From: DATIRA01 sp963766505
GTDB lineage: Bacteria > Pseudomonadota > Gammaproteobacteria > Steroidobacterales > Steroidobacteraceae
Length of the DNA stretch: 64,000 nucleotides
Assembly (NCBI GenBank): GCA_963766505.1
Contig: CAVYAL010000005.1
Coordinates: 620,001 to 684,000 of the forward strand
Direction: 5' to 3'
Part shown: in pieces, positions 26,287-34,792 of the stretch
Layout: every line of letters starts with the position of its first letter
How positions within the stretch are numbered: the stretch's first letter is position 1
Notes under the pieces: model-generated
What the model saw: only the letters and a program-made list of their open reading frames with translations
Told to the model about the DNA's origin: nothing
Database searches by the model: none
Program-made: the position numbers and the translations under genes

Positions 26287-26721
26287 TCAGCCGACCGCCA
26301 CCGTGCAGTTGATCGTCCTCTCTGCCAGCAGCGAGTTACTGACCAGGCACACGTGCTCGGCGCGCTCCATCAGCTTGACGGCCTTCTCCTGGTCGGTACC
26401 CGCGGGTGCATGCAGCGTCGCAGTCACCGCCATGCGGGTGAACCGGGTCTTGCCCTCGATCCGCTCCAGCGTGCCTTCCACCGAGCATTCGAGCGAGGTC
26501 CATTCGAACTTGGCCGCGCGAGCCACACCGCGAAAAGTGAGCAGGAAACAGTCCGCGACGGCTGCGCAGAGCAGCGTCTCCGGCGACCAGCGGTCGCCCG
26601 GACCATCGAACTCGGCCGGCGGCGCGGTCTTCAGTGTCGGCAGGCCATCCGAGTCGACAGGGATGTCGCCCTCGGGAAGAGCGGTGGCACGGACGTTGTA
26701 GAGGTGTGGGTACGGATGCAT
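26287..26721 (-). CDS. OsmC/Ohr-family peroxide-resistance protein
   Basis: A 144-residue OsmC-fold protein. Cys58 (in LLCAAVADCFLL) and Cys125 (in ERAEHVCLVSNS) sit where the peroxidatic and resolving cysteines of OsmC lie, so thiol-dependent organic hydroperoxide reduction is likely. RWSPETLL (44-51) is also characteristic. It lies between maf and rlmH, which are usually not separated by such a gene. A perfect 12-bp palindrome sits 46 bp upstream. No OhrR-type regulator is nearby. Confidence 0.87.
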   Translation of the reverse strand: MHPYPHLYNVRATALPEGDIPVDSDGLPTLKTAPPAEFDGPGDRWSPETLLCAAVADCFLLTFRGVARAAKFEWTSLECSVEGTLERIEGKTRFTRMAVTATLHAPAGTDQEKAVKLMERAEHVCLVSNSLLAERTINCTVAVG

Positions 26722-26766
26722 GAATCACTCCAGCGTGCTTTGGGCAATCGGAAATTGAAACGCGAC

Positions 26767-26778
26767 CAGCGATCGCTG
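26767..26778. promoter_or_regulatory. 12-bp palindrome upstream of the OsmC-like gene
   Basis: CAGCGATCGCTG is a perfect palindrome in the 74-bp gap between rlmH and the OsmC-like gene. Position and symmetry suit an operator, but it contains GCGATCGC, a sequence that can be common in GC-rich genomes. Confidence 0.3.
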
Positions 26779-26795
26779 TCCACCCGCAGCGTGGC

Positions 26796-27263
26796 TCAGG
26801 CGCGGTGGTAAGGCAGCCCCTTGATGACGCTGACCGCGCGGTACAGGGCCTCGGCCACTACGACACGCGCCAGGCCGTGGGGCAACGTCAGCGCCGACAG
26901 CGACCAGCGCAGTCGTGCCCGGGCATCGACCTCGCTCGCCAGCCCGTCCGGTCCGCCGATGCAGAAGGCTGGCTGATCGCCGCCGCGCGATCGTTCCTCG
27001 ATCCAGCGGGCAAGGGCCTCGGTCGAAAGAGCGCGACCGCCGACCTGCAGCGCCACGACATGCGCGCGCTCGCCGCATGCCGCTAGCATCCGCCGCCCCT
27101 CTTCCGCGACCTGGCGGCCCGGATCCCCTCCGCGGCGCTTCGGCAAGGGTACTTCGACGAGCTCGAGCCGGTACTCACCGCGCAGGCGCCCGGCATAATC
27201 GTCGAAGCCGGCATCGACCCATCCCGGCATCCGTGTCCCTGCGGCGACGACGCGCATCAGCAT
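26796..27263 (-). CDS. rlmH: 23S rRNA pseudouridine-1915 N3-methyltransferase
   Basis: SPOUT methyltransferase acting on the assembled 70S ribosome. It is 155 residues, as in E. coli. AAGTRMPGWVDAGFDDYAGR at the N-terminus, FCIGGPDGLA (SAM-binding trefoil knot) and LTLPHGLARVVVAEALYRA near the C-terminus are diagnostic. Start 27263 (MLM) or 27257 (MRV) are both possible. It follows rsfS by 18 bp, the conserved rsfS-rlmH pair. Confidence 0.96.
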   Translation of the reverse strand: MLMRVVAAGTRMPGWVDAGFDDYAGRLRGEYRLELVEVPLPKRRGGDPGRQVAEEGRRMLAACGERAHVVALQVGGRALSTEALARWIEERSRGGDQPAFCIGGPDGLASEVDARARLRWSLSALTLPHGLARVVVAEALYRAVSVIKGLPYHRA

Positions 27264-27281
27264 GACGACGTGCCTGTGGAC

Positions 27282-27710
27282 TCAGCCCGCAGCGGTCCCG
27301 CCTTCCCAGAGCTTCTCGAGCGCGTAGAACTCCCGGACGCGGGGCAGCATGACGTGCAGCACGACGTCCTGCAGGTCGAGCAGCACCCACTCCCCGTCTC
27401 GCTCGCCCTCGACCCCGAACGGCCTGTAGCCGGCCTCCTTGCAGCGCTGGATCACGCGCTCCGCGATCGATTTCACGTGCCGGTCCGAGGTACCGCTCGC
27501 CAGAACCATCGTGTCGGTGATGTCGGTCAGCCCGCGAACGTCCAGCGCCTTCACGTTCAGCGCCTTCATGTCGGCCAGCGCATCGAGTACGACCTCGCTG
27601 AGCTCAGGCCTGGGCTTGGCCCGGGCCTTGCGTTTCGCCGCGGCGGCGGGCCGGGGCTTCGACGTCTTGGAGCGGGTCGTGCGTCCTGTCTTCGCGCGCT
27701 TTGCCGTCAT
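27282..27710 (-). CDS. rsfS: ribosomal silencing factor RsfS with basic N-terminal extension
   Basis: Binds L14 and blocks subunit joining when nutrients run out. It is 142 residues. The RsfS core starts near residue 37 (LSEVVLDALADMKALNVKAL) and contains DTMVLASGTSDRHVKSIAERV and GEWVLLDLQDVVLHVM. The first 35 residues are a Lys/Arg/Ala/Thr-rich stretch absent from E. coli RsfS (105 aa). Start 27710 has GAGGTGA upstream, formed by the last codons of nadD; an upstream ATG at 27740 lies inside nadD. Confidence 0.94.
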   Translation of the reverse strand: MTAKRAKTGRTTRSKTSKPRPAAAAKRKARAKPRPELSEVVLDALADMKALNVKALDVRGLTDITDTMVLASGTSDRHVKSIAERVIQRCKEAGYRPFGVEGERDGEWVLLDLQDVVLHVMLPRVREFYALEKLWEGGTAAG

Positions 27711-27712
27711 GC

Positions 27713-28360
27713 TCACCTCATGCCCTGGCGGGTGTAACAAGCTGTCTCACTGATGATCGCCCGGACCGGCTCCGGCACCAGGTACCGGGGGTCTCGGCCG
27801 GACGCCACGATGTCGCGCAGCCGCGTCGAGGAAATCTCGAGCTGCGTGACGGGTTGAACCAGGATCCTGCCCATGGAGCTGCCGTGCAGCTCGGCCACGC
27901 GGCCGGCCCGACGGGCCTGCAGCAGCTCACCGACCTCTCCGGACTGCGGTGGGTTCCAGCCCGGCCGGTGCGCTACCACGAGGTGCGCGAGCTCGAGCAG
28001 TTCCTGCCAGCGGTGCCAGCTCGACAAGCCCGCGAACGCATCCATTCCGACCACGAGGCAGATCGGGCGTACGCCGAACTCGGCACGCAGCTCCGCGAGC
28101 GTCAGCACAGTGTACGAGGGACCAGCCCTGCGAAGTTCGCGATCGTCGACCACGAACCCTGCCTGCCCCTCCGTCGCTGCGCGGACCATTGCCAGCCGCA
28201 GCTCGGCGTCGGCCCCCGGCGCATCCCGGTGCGGCGGACGTGCGGCCGGGATGAACCTGATCTCCTCAAGTTCCAGTCCCTCGAGCAGCTCGAAGGCCGT
28301 CCGCAGGTGGCCGTGATGGATCGGATCGAAAGTCCCGCCGAATACGCCGACCGGCTTCAT
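27713..28360 (-). CDS. nadD: nicotinate-mononucleotide adenylyltransferase
   Basis: Adenylates NaMN to NaAD in NAD synthesis. It is 215 residues. GVFGGTFDPIHHGHLR (5-20) holds the nucleotidyltransferase HxGH-type motif, and ISSTRLRD near the C-terminus is the second ATP-binding motif. Its ATG overlaps the holA stop by 4 bp, and rsfS starts 2 bp after its stop. Confidence 0.97.
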   Translation of the reverse strand: MKPVGVFGGTFDPIHHGHLRTAFELLEGLELEEIRFIPAARPPHRDAPGADAELRLAMVRAATEGQAGFVVDDRELRRAGPSYTVLTLAELRAEFGVRPICLVVGMDAFAGLSSWHRWQELLELAHLVVAHRPGWNPPQSGEVGELLQARRAGRVAELHGSSMGRILVQPVTQLEISSTRLRDIVASGRDPRYLVPEPVRAIISETACYTRQGMR

Positions 28361-29415
28361 GCGGCGAGCTTCTGCCCCGCGATCTCCGCGACCAGGCGCT
28401 CGAGCAGCACCCAGGGATCCCCGCGCATGGCACCCTTCGCCACGCGGTCGATCCGGGCGGCCAGCAGCAGCATCCTGTCGATCCCGGGACCGTCGATCCG
28501 ACTGAGGGCTGCGCGCAGCGGTGGCTGGCGGCTGGACCAGACCCGCTCGGCACGGAACACCTGCTCCAGCGACCGCTCAGTCCGCAGGCGATGCCGAACG
28601 CGCGACAGCGCCCTGAGGTCCGAGACGAGGGCCCACAGTATCAGCGGGGGCTCGCGGCCCTCGGCGCGCAGGCCGGCGAGGATGCGCAGCGCCCGGGCGA
28701 CCTTGCCGGCAAACGCCGCCGCAGCCAGCTCGAACACGTCGAAGCGCGCGCTGTCCGAGACCACCGCGGCAGCGTCCGCCGCAGCGAGCCGGGAGCCGGG
28801 CATCAGCAGCACGATCCGCTCGATCTCCTGCTGCGCGGCCAGCAGGTTTCCCTCGACGCGATCGGCGATCAGCTCAGCGGCTTCCGCATCCGCCTCGACT
28901 CCCCGCGCGCTCAGCCGCTGACGGATCCACCCGGGAAGCGCCGGCCGCGCGAGTTGCTGCGCGGTCACCAGCAGCCCCGAGCGTTCGAATGCGGCGACCC
29001 ACGCGGCCTTCTGTGCCTTGTAGTCGAGGACTCCGGACACCAGCACGATCGAGTCCTCGGGCGGCTTGTCCGCGATCTCCGCGAGCGAGCGCGCACCCGC
29101 CGCGTCGAGGGCGGACGAGAGCCTCAACTCGATCAGGCGCCGCGAGGCGAACAGCGAGAGGTTCGCCGCCGCCGCGAGCAGGCCCTGCCAGTCGAAGCCC
29201 CGCTCGAGGAAATGCACCTCGCGGTCCACGTAGCCCTCGGCCCGGGCGCGCGCACGGATCGCATCGCAGGACTCGGAGATCAGCAGCGGCTCGACGCCGG
29301 TAACGAGACAGGCCGCGGGCAGCCCGCGCTCAAGGGCCGCGGCGAGGCCCTCGGGTGCGACCCTCACCGGCGGACTCGGATCGCGCGCATCGGGCTCGCC
29401 AAACGCGAAGACCAA
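28357..29415 (-). CDS. holA: DNA polymerase III delta subunit
   Basis: Clamp-loader subunit that opens the beta clamp. It is 352 residues (E. coli 343). The family is recognised from the N-terminal AAA+-like domain without Walker motifs (LVTGVEPLLISESCDAIRA, SLFASRRLIELRL), ALPGWIRQRLSARG, and the collar domain with FDVFELAAAAFAGKVARALR. The lptE-holA-nadD order is conserved, but here a proline iminopeptidase gene is inserted on the other strand between lptE and holA. The start at 29415 lies 120 bp from the divergent pip start. Confidence 0.94.
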   Translation of the reverse strand: MVFAFGEPDARDPSPPVRVAPEGLAAALERGLPAACLVTGVEPLLISESCDAIRARARAEGYVDREVHFLERGFDWQGLLAAAANLSLFASRRLIELRLSSALDAAGARSLAEIADKPPEDSIVLVSGVLDYKAQKAAWVAAFERSGLLVTAQQLARPALPGWIRQRLSARGVEADAEAAELIADRVEGNLLAAQQEIERIVLLMPGSRLAAADAAAVVSDSARFDVFELAAAAFAGKVARALRILAGLRAEGREPPLILWALVSDLRALSRVRHRLRTERSLEQVFRAERVWSSRQPPLRAALSRIDGPGIDRMLLLAARIDRVAKGAMRGDPWVLLERLVAEIAGQKLAA

Positions 29416-29535
29416 TCATGGCTGGACATGCAGCCCGATTATGCCGCCTCGCAGCGGCCGGTTCCAATACCGTCCCGCGCAGGCCCGGATGGACCGATAA
29501 TGCACGATCGGAGCAGGATCCCGCGGAGCATGCAG

Positions 29536-30567
29536 ATGACGCGAGCCGGAAAGGGACCAGGTCGATCGGCAGCCGGCCGGGGAGCGGGCAGGGTTTCGCC
29601 AGCAGAGCTCTATCCGCCGATCGAGCCGCATCGCAGCGGCTGGCTGCGCGTTTCAGCCAGGCACGAGATCTACTGGGAGGAATCGGGCAATCCCCGCGGC
29701 AAGCCCGCCGTGTTCCTGCACGGCGGCCCGGGCGCCGGCGCCGACGCCCGGGCACGGCGATTCTTCGATCCGCGACGCTACCGGATCGTCCTGTTCGACC
29801 AGCGAGGCTGCGGACGCAGCCGGCCATACGCCTGCCTCGAGGAGAACACGACCTGGGACCTCGTCGCCGACATCGAGCTGCTGCGCCGCGAGCTCGGCAT
29901 AGACCGCTGGCTCGTCTTCGGCGGCTCCTGGGGCTCCACGCTCGCGCTCGCCTATGCCCAGAAGCACCCTCGACACGTCAGTGAGCTGGTCCTCAGGGGC
30001 ATCTTCATGCTGCGCGAGGCGGAGATCCGCTGGTTCTACCAGCAGGGAGCCAGCGCGATCTTCCCGGACCGCTGGGAGCAGTACATTGCGGCGATTCCGC
30101 GCAGCGAGCGCTCCGACCTGGTGGCCGCCTTTCACAGGCGGCTGACGAGCCCGAGGCGCGCGACGCAACTGAAGGCCGCGCGTGCCTGGTCCGTCTGGGA
30201 AGCCTCCACGAGTTTCCTGCGCCAGAACGAGGCGAACGTCGCGAAGTGGGCCGAAGAGGACTTCGCGATCGCGGTGGCGCGCATCGAGTGTCACTACTTC
30301 GTGAACAAGGGGTTCATGCAGCGGCCGGACCAGCTGCTGCGCGGCATCGGCAGGATACGCAGGATTCCTTGCGTCATCGTCCAGGGGCGCTACGACGTCG
30401 TCTGCCCGATGCAGACGGCGTGGGAGCTGCATCGCGCCTGGCCGGAGGCGGATTTCCGCGTCGTGCCCGACGCTGGCCATTCGGCACTCGAGCCAGGAAT
30501 CCTCTCCGAGCTCATTGCCGCCACGGATCGCTACGCGCGCACTACAGGGACTCGAGCCTCCGCATGA
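29536..30567 (+). CDS. pip: proline iminopeptidase
   Basis: Alpha/beta-hydrolase peptidase releasing N-terminal proline. It is 343 residues, with a basic N-terminal stretch of about 20 residues before the usual start. The oxyanion loop HGGPG (62-66), nucleophile elbow GGSWGS with Ser131, Asp287 in GRYDVVC and His315 in DAGHSALE complete the catalytic triad. ATG 29536 has GGAG with 7-nt spacing; ATG 29530 would have only 1 nt. It is on the plus strand between lptE and holA and overlaps the lptE 3' end by 26 bp, suggesting insertion into an ancestral lptE-holA operon. Confidence 0.95.
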   Translation: MTRAGKGPGRSAAGRGAGRVSPAELYPPIEPHRSGWLRVSARHEIYWEESGNPRGKPAVFLHGGPGAGADARARRFFDPRRYRIVLFDQRGCGRSRPYACLEENTTWDLVADIELLRRELGIDRWLVFGGSWGSTLALAYAQKHPRHVSELVLRGIFMLREAEIRWFYQQGASAIFPDRWEQYIAAIPRSERSDLVAAFHRRLTSPRRATQLKAARAWSVWEASTSFLRQNEANVAKWAEEDFAIAVARIECHYFVNKGFMQRPDQLLRGIGRIRRIPCVIVQGRYDVVCPMQTAWELHRAWPEADFRVVPDAGHSALEPGILSELIAATDRYARTTGTRASA

Positions 30568-31045
30568 CCAGGCCCGCGAGGTCGCGCGCCATCGCATCAC
30601 GCAGGATCTCCTCCTCGTTCTCCTTGGCGAGCAGCAGCGACTCGTCGAAACTGAAGTTCCGGGTCAGCCGCAACGACTGCGGCGGGACCACCTGCTCGCC
30701 GGCGCGGTCCACCGAGTAATCGAGCGAGTAGTACACCTCGTATTCCTGCGGCGTGTTGCGCGCGGAAACGGACAGCACCCTGCGCCCGCTGCGGTCCCGG
30801 ATCACCCGGAGCACCACGTCCGCCTCGCCGGCGGAGCGGGCCATGACCGCGCCGGAATCATCGAGCGACCGTCGCAGCGCGACCGAGAACGGGGTCAGCT
30901 CGTCCGGGGTCGCCACGAAGATGCTCGTCATGCCGGCCGGCAGGGCAGTGTCGCCCTGCAGGCGGAAACCACAGGCCGCGGTGCCAAGCGCGCAAAGCAG
31001 CGCGAGCAGCAGCGCCGGGAAGGCTCGACTCGGCGGATGCGACAT
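30542..31045 (-). CDS. lptE: LPS-assembly lipoprotein LptE
   Basis: Outer-membrane lipoprotein that plugs LptD in LPS export. It is 167 residues. The signal peptide (hydrophobic 9-24) ends at a lipobox GTAAC with Cys25, followed by GFRLQG, the usual mature LptE N-terminus. The C-terminal LRDAMARDLAGLVMRRL helix is typical. It starts 5 bp after leuS, the classic leuS-lptE pair. The last 26 bp overlap pip on the other strand. Confidence 0.94.
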   Translation of the reverse strand: MSHPPSRAFPALLLALLCALGTAACGFRLQGDTALPAGMTSIFVATPDELTPFSVALRRSLDDSGAVMARSAGEADVVLRVIRDRSGRRVLSVSARNTPQEYEVYYSLDYSVDRAGEQVVPPQSLRLTRNFSFDESLLLAKENEEEILRDAMARDLAGLVMRRLESL

Positions 31046-31050
31046 CGCGC

Positions 31051-33642
31051 TCAGACCACCAGGTTCGCCAGCCGGCCCGGCACGTACACGAACTTCCTGA
31101 GCGGCTTGCCCTCCATGAAGCGCTGCACGTTCGGGTCCGCGAGCGCAGCCTCGCGCACCAGCGCTTCGCTGGCATCGGCCGGCACCTGGACCCTGCCGCG
31201 CAGCTTGCCGTTCACCTGCACGACCAGCTCGAGCGTCTCGCGCTCGAGCGCCGCGGGATCGGCCTCGGGCCAGCGCTCGTCCACCACTGCCGAGCTTCGA
31301 CCGAGCGCCCGCCAGAGCGCGTGACAGGCATGCGGCACGACGGGCGAGAGCGCGAGCACGACGATCTCGAGCGCTTCCTGCATCAAGGCACGACCCTGCG
31401 GCGAGCTGTCCTCGAAACGAGCCAGTGCGTTCGACAACTCCATCACTGCGGCAATCGCGGTGTTGAACGTGTGACGCCGGCCGATGTCGCTGGTGACCTT
31501 TACCAGCGTCTCGTGCGCCTGGCGCCGCAGTTCACGCTGCGACGCGTCCAGCGATGCCGGGTCGAGCACCGGCGCCTCGCCTTCGCCGCTGCTGCTGACA
31601 TGCTGGTAAACCAGCCGCCACAGACGCTTCATGAAACGGAATGCGCCCTCGACGCCCTCGTCGGACCACTCCAGCGACTGCTCCGGCGGCGCGGCGAACA
31701 TCATGAACAGCCGCGCCGTGTCCGCTCCGTAACGGTCCACCAGCGCCTGTGGATCCACGCCGTTGTTCTTGGACTTCGACATCGTGCCCATGCCGCCGGA
31801 CTCGACCGGCTGCCCGTCCTCGCGCAGCACGGCGCCGAGCCGCGCGCCCTTGCCGTCGAGCTGGACGTCCACGTCGGCCGGGTTGTAGTAGACGATGCGG
31901 CCGGACGCGGGCTTGCGGAAATATATCTCGTTCAGGACCATGCCCTGCGTCAGCAGCTTCGCGAATGGCTCCTGGACCCCGGTCAGGCCGAGGTCGTGCA
32001 TCACGCGCGTCCAGAATCGCGAATACAGCAGGTGCAGGATCGCGTGCTCGATCCCGCCGATGTACTGGTCCACGGGCATCCAGTACTCGGCCCGCTCGTC
32101 CACCATCGCGTTCTGGTTGTCGAAGGACGCGTAGCGGAAGAAGTACCAGGACGAGTCGACGAAGGTGTCCATCGTGTCCGTTTCACGCCGCGCCGGGCCG
32201 CCGCAGCGCGGGCAGTCGCAGGCGAGGAACGACTCGAGCCTGGACAACGGACTGCCGCTGCCGTCCGGCACCAGGTTCTCGGGCAACTCGACCGGCAGCT
32301 GCTCGTCGGGCACCGGCACGTCGCCGCAATCCGGGCAGTGGATCAGTGGAATCGGACAGCCCCAGTATCGCTGCCGCGAGATGGCCCAGTCGCGCAGGCG
32401 GTAATTCACGCGGCGGCGGCCGGTTCCCTGCGCTTCGAAGAACTTTGCGAGCGCGTCGAAGGCCTCGTCGAAGTCGAGCCCGTCGAAGCGTCCCGAGTTG
32501 ACCAGGCGTCCATGTTCCACCCAGGCCCCGGAATCCAGGTCGACCAGGCTGCCGTCCATCGGCTCGATCACCTGGTGTATCCGCAGGCCGTAGCGCCGCG
32601 CGAATTCCCAGTCCCGCTGGTCGTGAGCCGGGACCGCCATCACCGCCCCGGTGCCGTAGCCCATCAGCACGAAATTGGCCACCCAGATCGGAACGGGCTC
32701 GCCGGTGAGCGGGTGGACTGCGTCCATGCCGAGCGGCATGCCCCGCTTCTCCATCGTCTCCAGCTCGGCTTCGGTCGCGCCCGAGCGCTGGCACTCTGCG
32801 ATGAACGCCTGCAGGTCCGTGTTCGCCGCGGCCGCGCGACGGGCGAGCGGGTGCTCCGCCGCGACGGCCATGTAGCTCACGCCGTAGAGCGTATCCGGTC
32901 GCGTGGTGTAGATCCTGAGCGGCTCGGCGCCCTCGACCTCGAAGTCGATCTCCAGGCCCTCGGAACGGCCGATCCAGTTCGCCTGCATCAGCTTGACACG
33001 CTCCGGCCAGCCCTCGAGTCCATCGAGCGCCTGCAGCAGCTCCTGCGCGTAGTCGGTGATGCGCAGGTAGTACATCGGGATCTCGCGCTTCTCCACCAGC
33101 GCACCGGTGCGCCAGCCGCGGCCGTCGATGACCTGCTCGTTCGCGAGCACGGTCTGGTCCACGGGATCCCAGTTCACCGACCCGGTCTTGCGGTACGCGA
33201 TCCCCTTCTCGAGCATCCGCAGGAACAGCCACTGGTTCCAGCGGTAGTACTCCGGCCGGCAGGTCGTCACCTCGCGCCGCCAGTCGATGCCCAGTCCCAG
33301 CGAGCGCAGCTGCCGCTTCATGTAGGCGATGTTGTCGTAGGTCCACTTGGCCGGGGGCACGCCGTGGGCCATCGCCGCGTTCTCCGCCGGCAGGCCGAAC
33401 GCGTCCCAGCCCATGGGTTGCAGCACGTTGTAGCCCTGCATCCGCTGGAACCGCGTCAGCACGTCGCCGATCGTGTAGTTGCGGACGTGCCCCATGTGCA
33501 GGCGCCCGCTCGGATAAGGGAACATGCACAGGCAGTAGTACTTCGGCCGCGAGGCGTCCTCGCGAACCTCGAAGGTCCCGTTTTCGTCCCAGTAGCGACG
33601 GGCCTCGGGTTCGACGAGCGCGGGGTCGTAGCGTTCCTGCAT
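31051..33642 (-). CDS. leuS: leucyl-tRNA synthetase
   Basis: Class I aminoacyl-tRNA synthetase of 863 residues (E. coli 860). MQERYDPALVEPEARRYWD opens it, the HIGH-type motif is SGRLHMGHVRNYTIGD, and the KMSKS loop is GTMSKSKNNG. A Cys4 zinc site is suggested by CPDCGDVPVP and CDCPRCGGP, with the CP1 editing domain between. Start 33642 matches E. coli; an ATG 12 codons upstream is not supported by homology. First gene of leuS-lptE. Confidence 0.97.
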   Translation of the reverse strand: MQERYDPALVEPEARRYWDENGTFEVREDASRPKYYCLCMFPYPSGRLHMGHVRNYTIGDVLTRFQRMQGYNVLQPMGWDAFGLPAENAAMAHGVPPAKWTYDNIAYMKRQLRSLGLGIDWRREVTTCRPEYYRWNQWLFLRMLEKGIAYRKTGSVNWDPVDQTVLANEQVIDGRGWRTGALVEKREIPMYYLRITDYAQELLQALDGLEGWPERVKLMQANWIGRSEGLEIDFEVEGAEPLRIYTTRPDTLYGVSYMAVAAEHPLARRAAAANTDLQAFIAECQRSGATEAELETMEKRGMPLGMDAVHPLTGEPVPIWVANFVLMGYGTGAVMAVPAHDQRDWEFARRYGLRIHQVIEPMDGSLVDLDSGAWVEHGRLVNSGRFDGLDFDEAFDALAKFFEAQGTGRRRVNYRLRDWAISRQRYWGCPIPLIHCPDCGDVPVPDEQLPVELPENLVPDGSGSPLSRLESFLACDCPRCGGPARRETDTMDTFVDSSWYFFRYASFDNQNAMVDERAEYWMPVDQYIGGIEHAILHLLYSRFWTRVMHDLGLTGVQEPFAKLLTQGMVLNEIYFRKPASGRIVYYNPADVDVQLDGKGARLGAVLREDGQPVESGGMGTMSKSKNNGVDPQALVDRYGADTARLFMMFAAPPEQSLEWSDEGVEGAFRFMKRLWRLVYQHVSSSGEGEAPVLDPASLDASQRELRRQAHETLVKVTSDIGRRHTFNTAIAAVMELSNALARFEDSSPQGRALMQEALEIVVLALSPVVPHACHALWRALGRSSAVVDERWPEADPAALERETLELVVQVNGKLRGRVQVPADASEALVREAALADPNVQRFMEGKPLRKFVYVPGRLANLVV

Positions 33643-33712
33643 GGATCGATCCGGATTGCGGGCGGAACCGGGGAGCATAACGGAGCGCTCGCCTGCCCGG
33701 CCAGCTTCGGGT

Positions 33713-34792
33713 TCAGGGCGCGACCCGCAGGAAGCGGGTCACTCCCGCAGCATCCTTCTCCCGCGCGAGCTCGCCCTCGCCATGCAGGAAATTGAGGTGT
33801 GCCAGCGTCTCGCCGATGGCGAGCAGCCGGTGGAAGCCGCGCGGGACGCGCCCGAACAGCGCCGGCAGCAGCTCGTCGGCCGTGCGCGGCTCGCGGCAGC
33901 CCTCCCGCAGCGCCTCGAGCTGCGCCAGGTGGTGCTGGCGCAGCACTGCGATGCGTCGATGCAGCCCCCGGAACGGGCGACCGTGGGAAGGCAGCACGAT
34001 CACGTCCTCGGCACAGGCCTCGAGACGGTCGAAGGAGCTGAAGAACTCGCGCAGCGGATCAGCCTCGGGGGCCGAGGACAGTACGCTGACGTTCGGTGAA
34101 ATCGTCGGCAGCACCTGGTCACCGCTCACCAGCACCTCGAGGTCCGCGTCGTGCAGGCACAGGTGCCCGCTGCAGTGCCCTCCGGTCGCGATCACCTGCC
34201 ACGACCCGGGCCCCAGGCGCAGCCGTTCGCCGTCTTCAGGATGCGCGCAGACGCTGGGCACGCCGTCGTACCAGTCGAAGTGGTCGCCCCGGAGGTTGGC
34301 CGCGTCGAGGCCTTCGACATCGATGCCCTGCGCATGCAGGAAGCCGGTGATGCGGGCGGAGATCTCCGCGCGATCCGAGTCGAGGAATTCACTGACCGAG
34401 CGGAATGCGGCCGACGACATCAGGACCTCGGCACCGTGCCGGTCGGCGAGCCAGCGCGCCAGGCCCATGTGGTCCGGGTGGTCATGGGTCAGGAAGATCC
34501 TGCCGATCCTGCGCCCGCAGAGCACGCTGCGCTCCAGCGACAGCCAGGCGTCGCGGCAGACCGCCGCAGCCAGACCCGTGTCGATCAGCGTCCAGTCCTC
34601 CCCCTCGTCCAGCAGCCAGAGGTTGATGTGACTGAGTTCCATCGGCAGCGGCACGCGCACCCACAGCAGTCCCGGGACGATCGACCGCGCCTCGCCGGGC
34701 CCCGGCGGTGCGAGCGGCAGATACTCGATGCCTGGATCCGGTGACGGGCGCTGCCGGCCCGCGCGGCGGGTGGGCTCGGTAGCGCGAGTCAC
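33713..34792 (-). CDS. metallo-beta-lactamase-fold hydrolase with C-terminal winged-helix-like region
   Basis: A 359-residue MBL-fold protein with a complete dinuclear zinc site: THDHPDH (102-108), GGHCSGH (204-210), SGD (223-225) and SHG with His270. The C-terminal 80 residues are helical (LEALREG, ELLPALFGRV, IGETLAHLNFLHGEGELARE) like the winged-helix extension of LACTB2-type hydrolases and nucleases. It overlaps the lnt end by 4 bp (ATGA), so it is translated from the same message, between lnt and leuS. The substrate is unknown; a thioesterase, lactonase or RNA nuclease role is possible. Confidence 0.83.
   Translation of the reverse strand: MTRATEPTRRAGRQRPSPDPGIEYLPLAPPGPGEARSIVPGLLWVRVPLPMELSHINLWLLDEGEDWTLIDTGLAAAVCRDAWLSLERSVLCGRRIGRIFLTHDHPDHMGLARWLADRHGAEVLMSSAAFRSVSEFLDSDRAEISARITGFLHAQGIDVEGLDAANLRGDHFDWYDGVPSVCAHPEDGERLRLGPGSWQVIATGGHCSGHLCLHDADLEVLVSGDQVLPTISPNVSVLSSAPEADPLREFFSSFDRLEACAEDVIVLPSHGRPFRGLHRRIAVLRQHHLAQLEALREGCREPRTADELLPALFGRVPRGFHRLLAIGETLAHLNFLHGEGELAREKDAAGVTRFLRVAP

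Noticed and set aside
31321..33795. An 824-codon open frame antisense to leuS
   Set aside because: Composition is His/Arg/Val/Leu-biased, as expected from reading a GC-rich gene backwards; leuS has all catalytic motifs.
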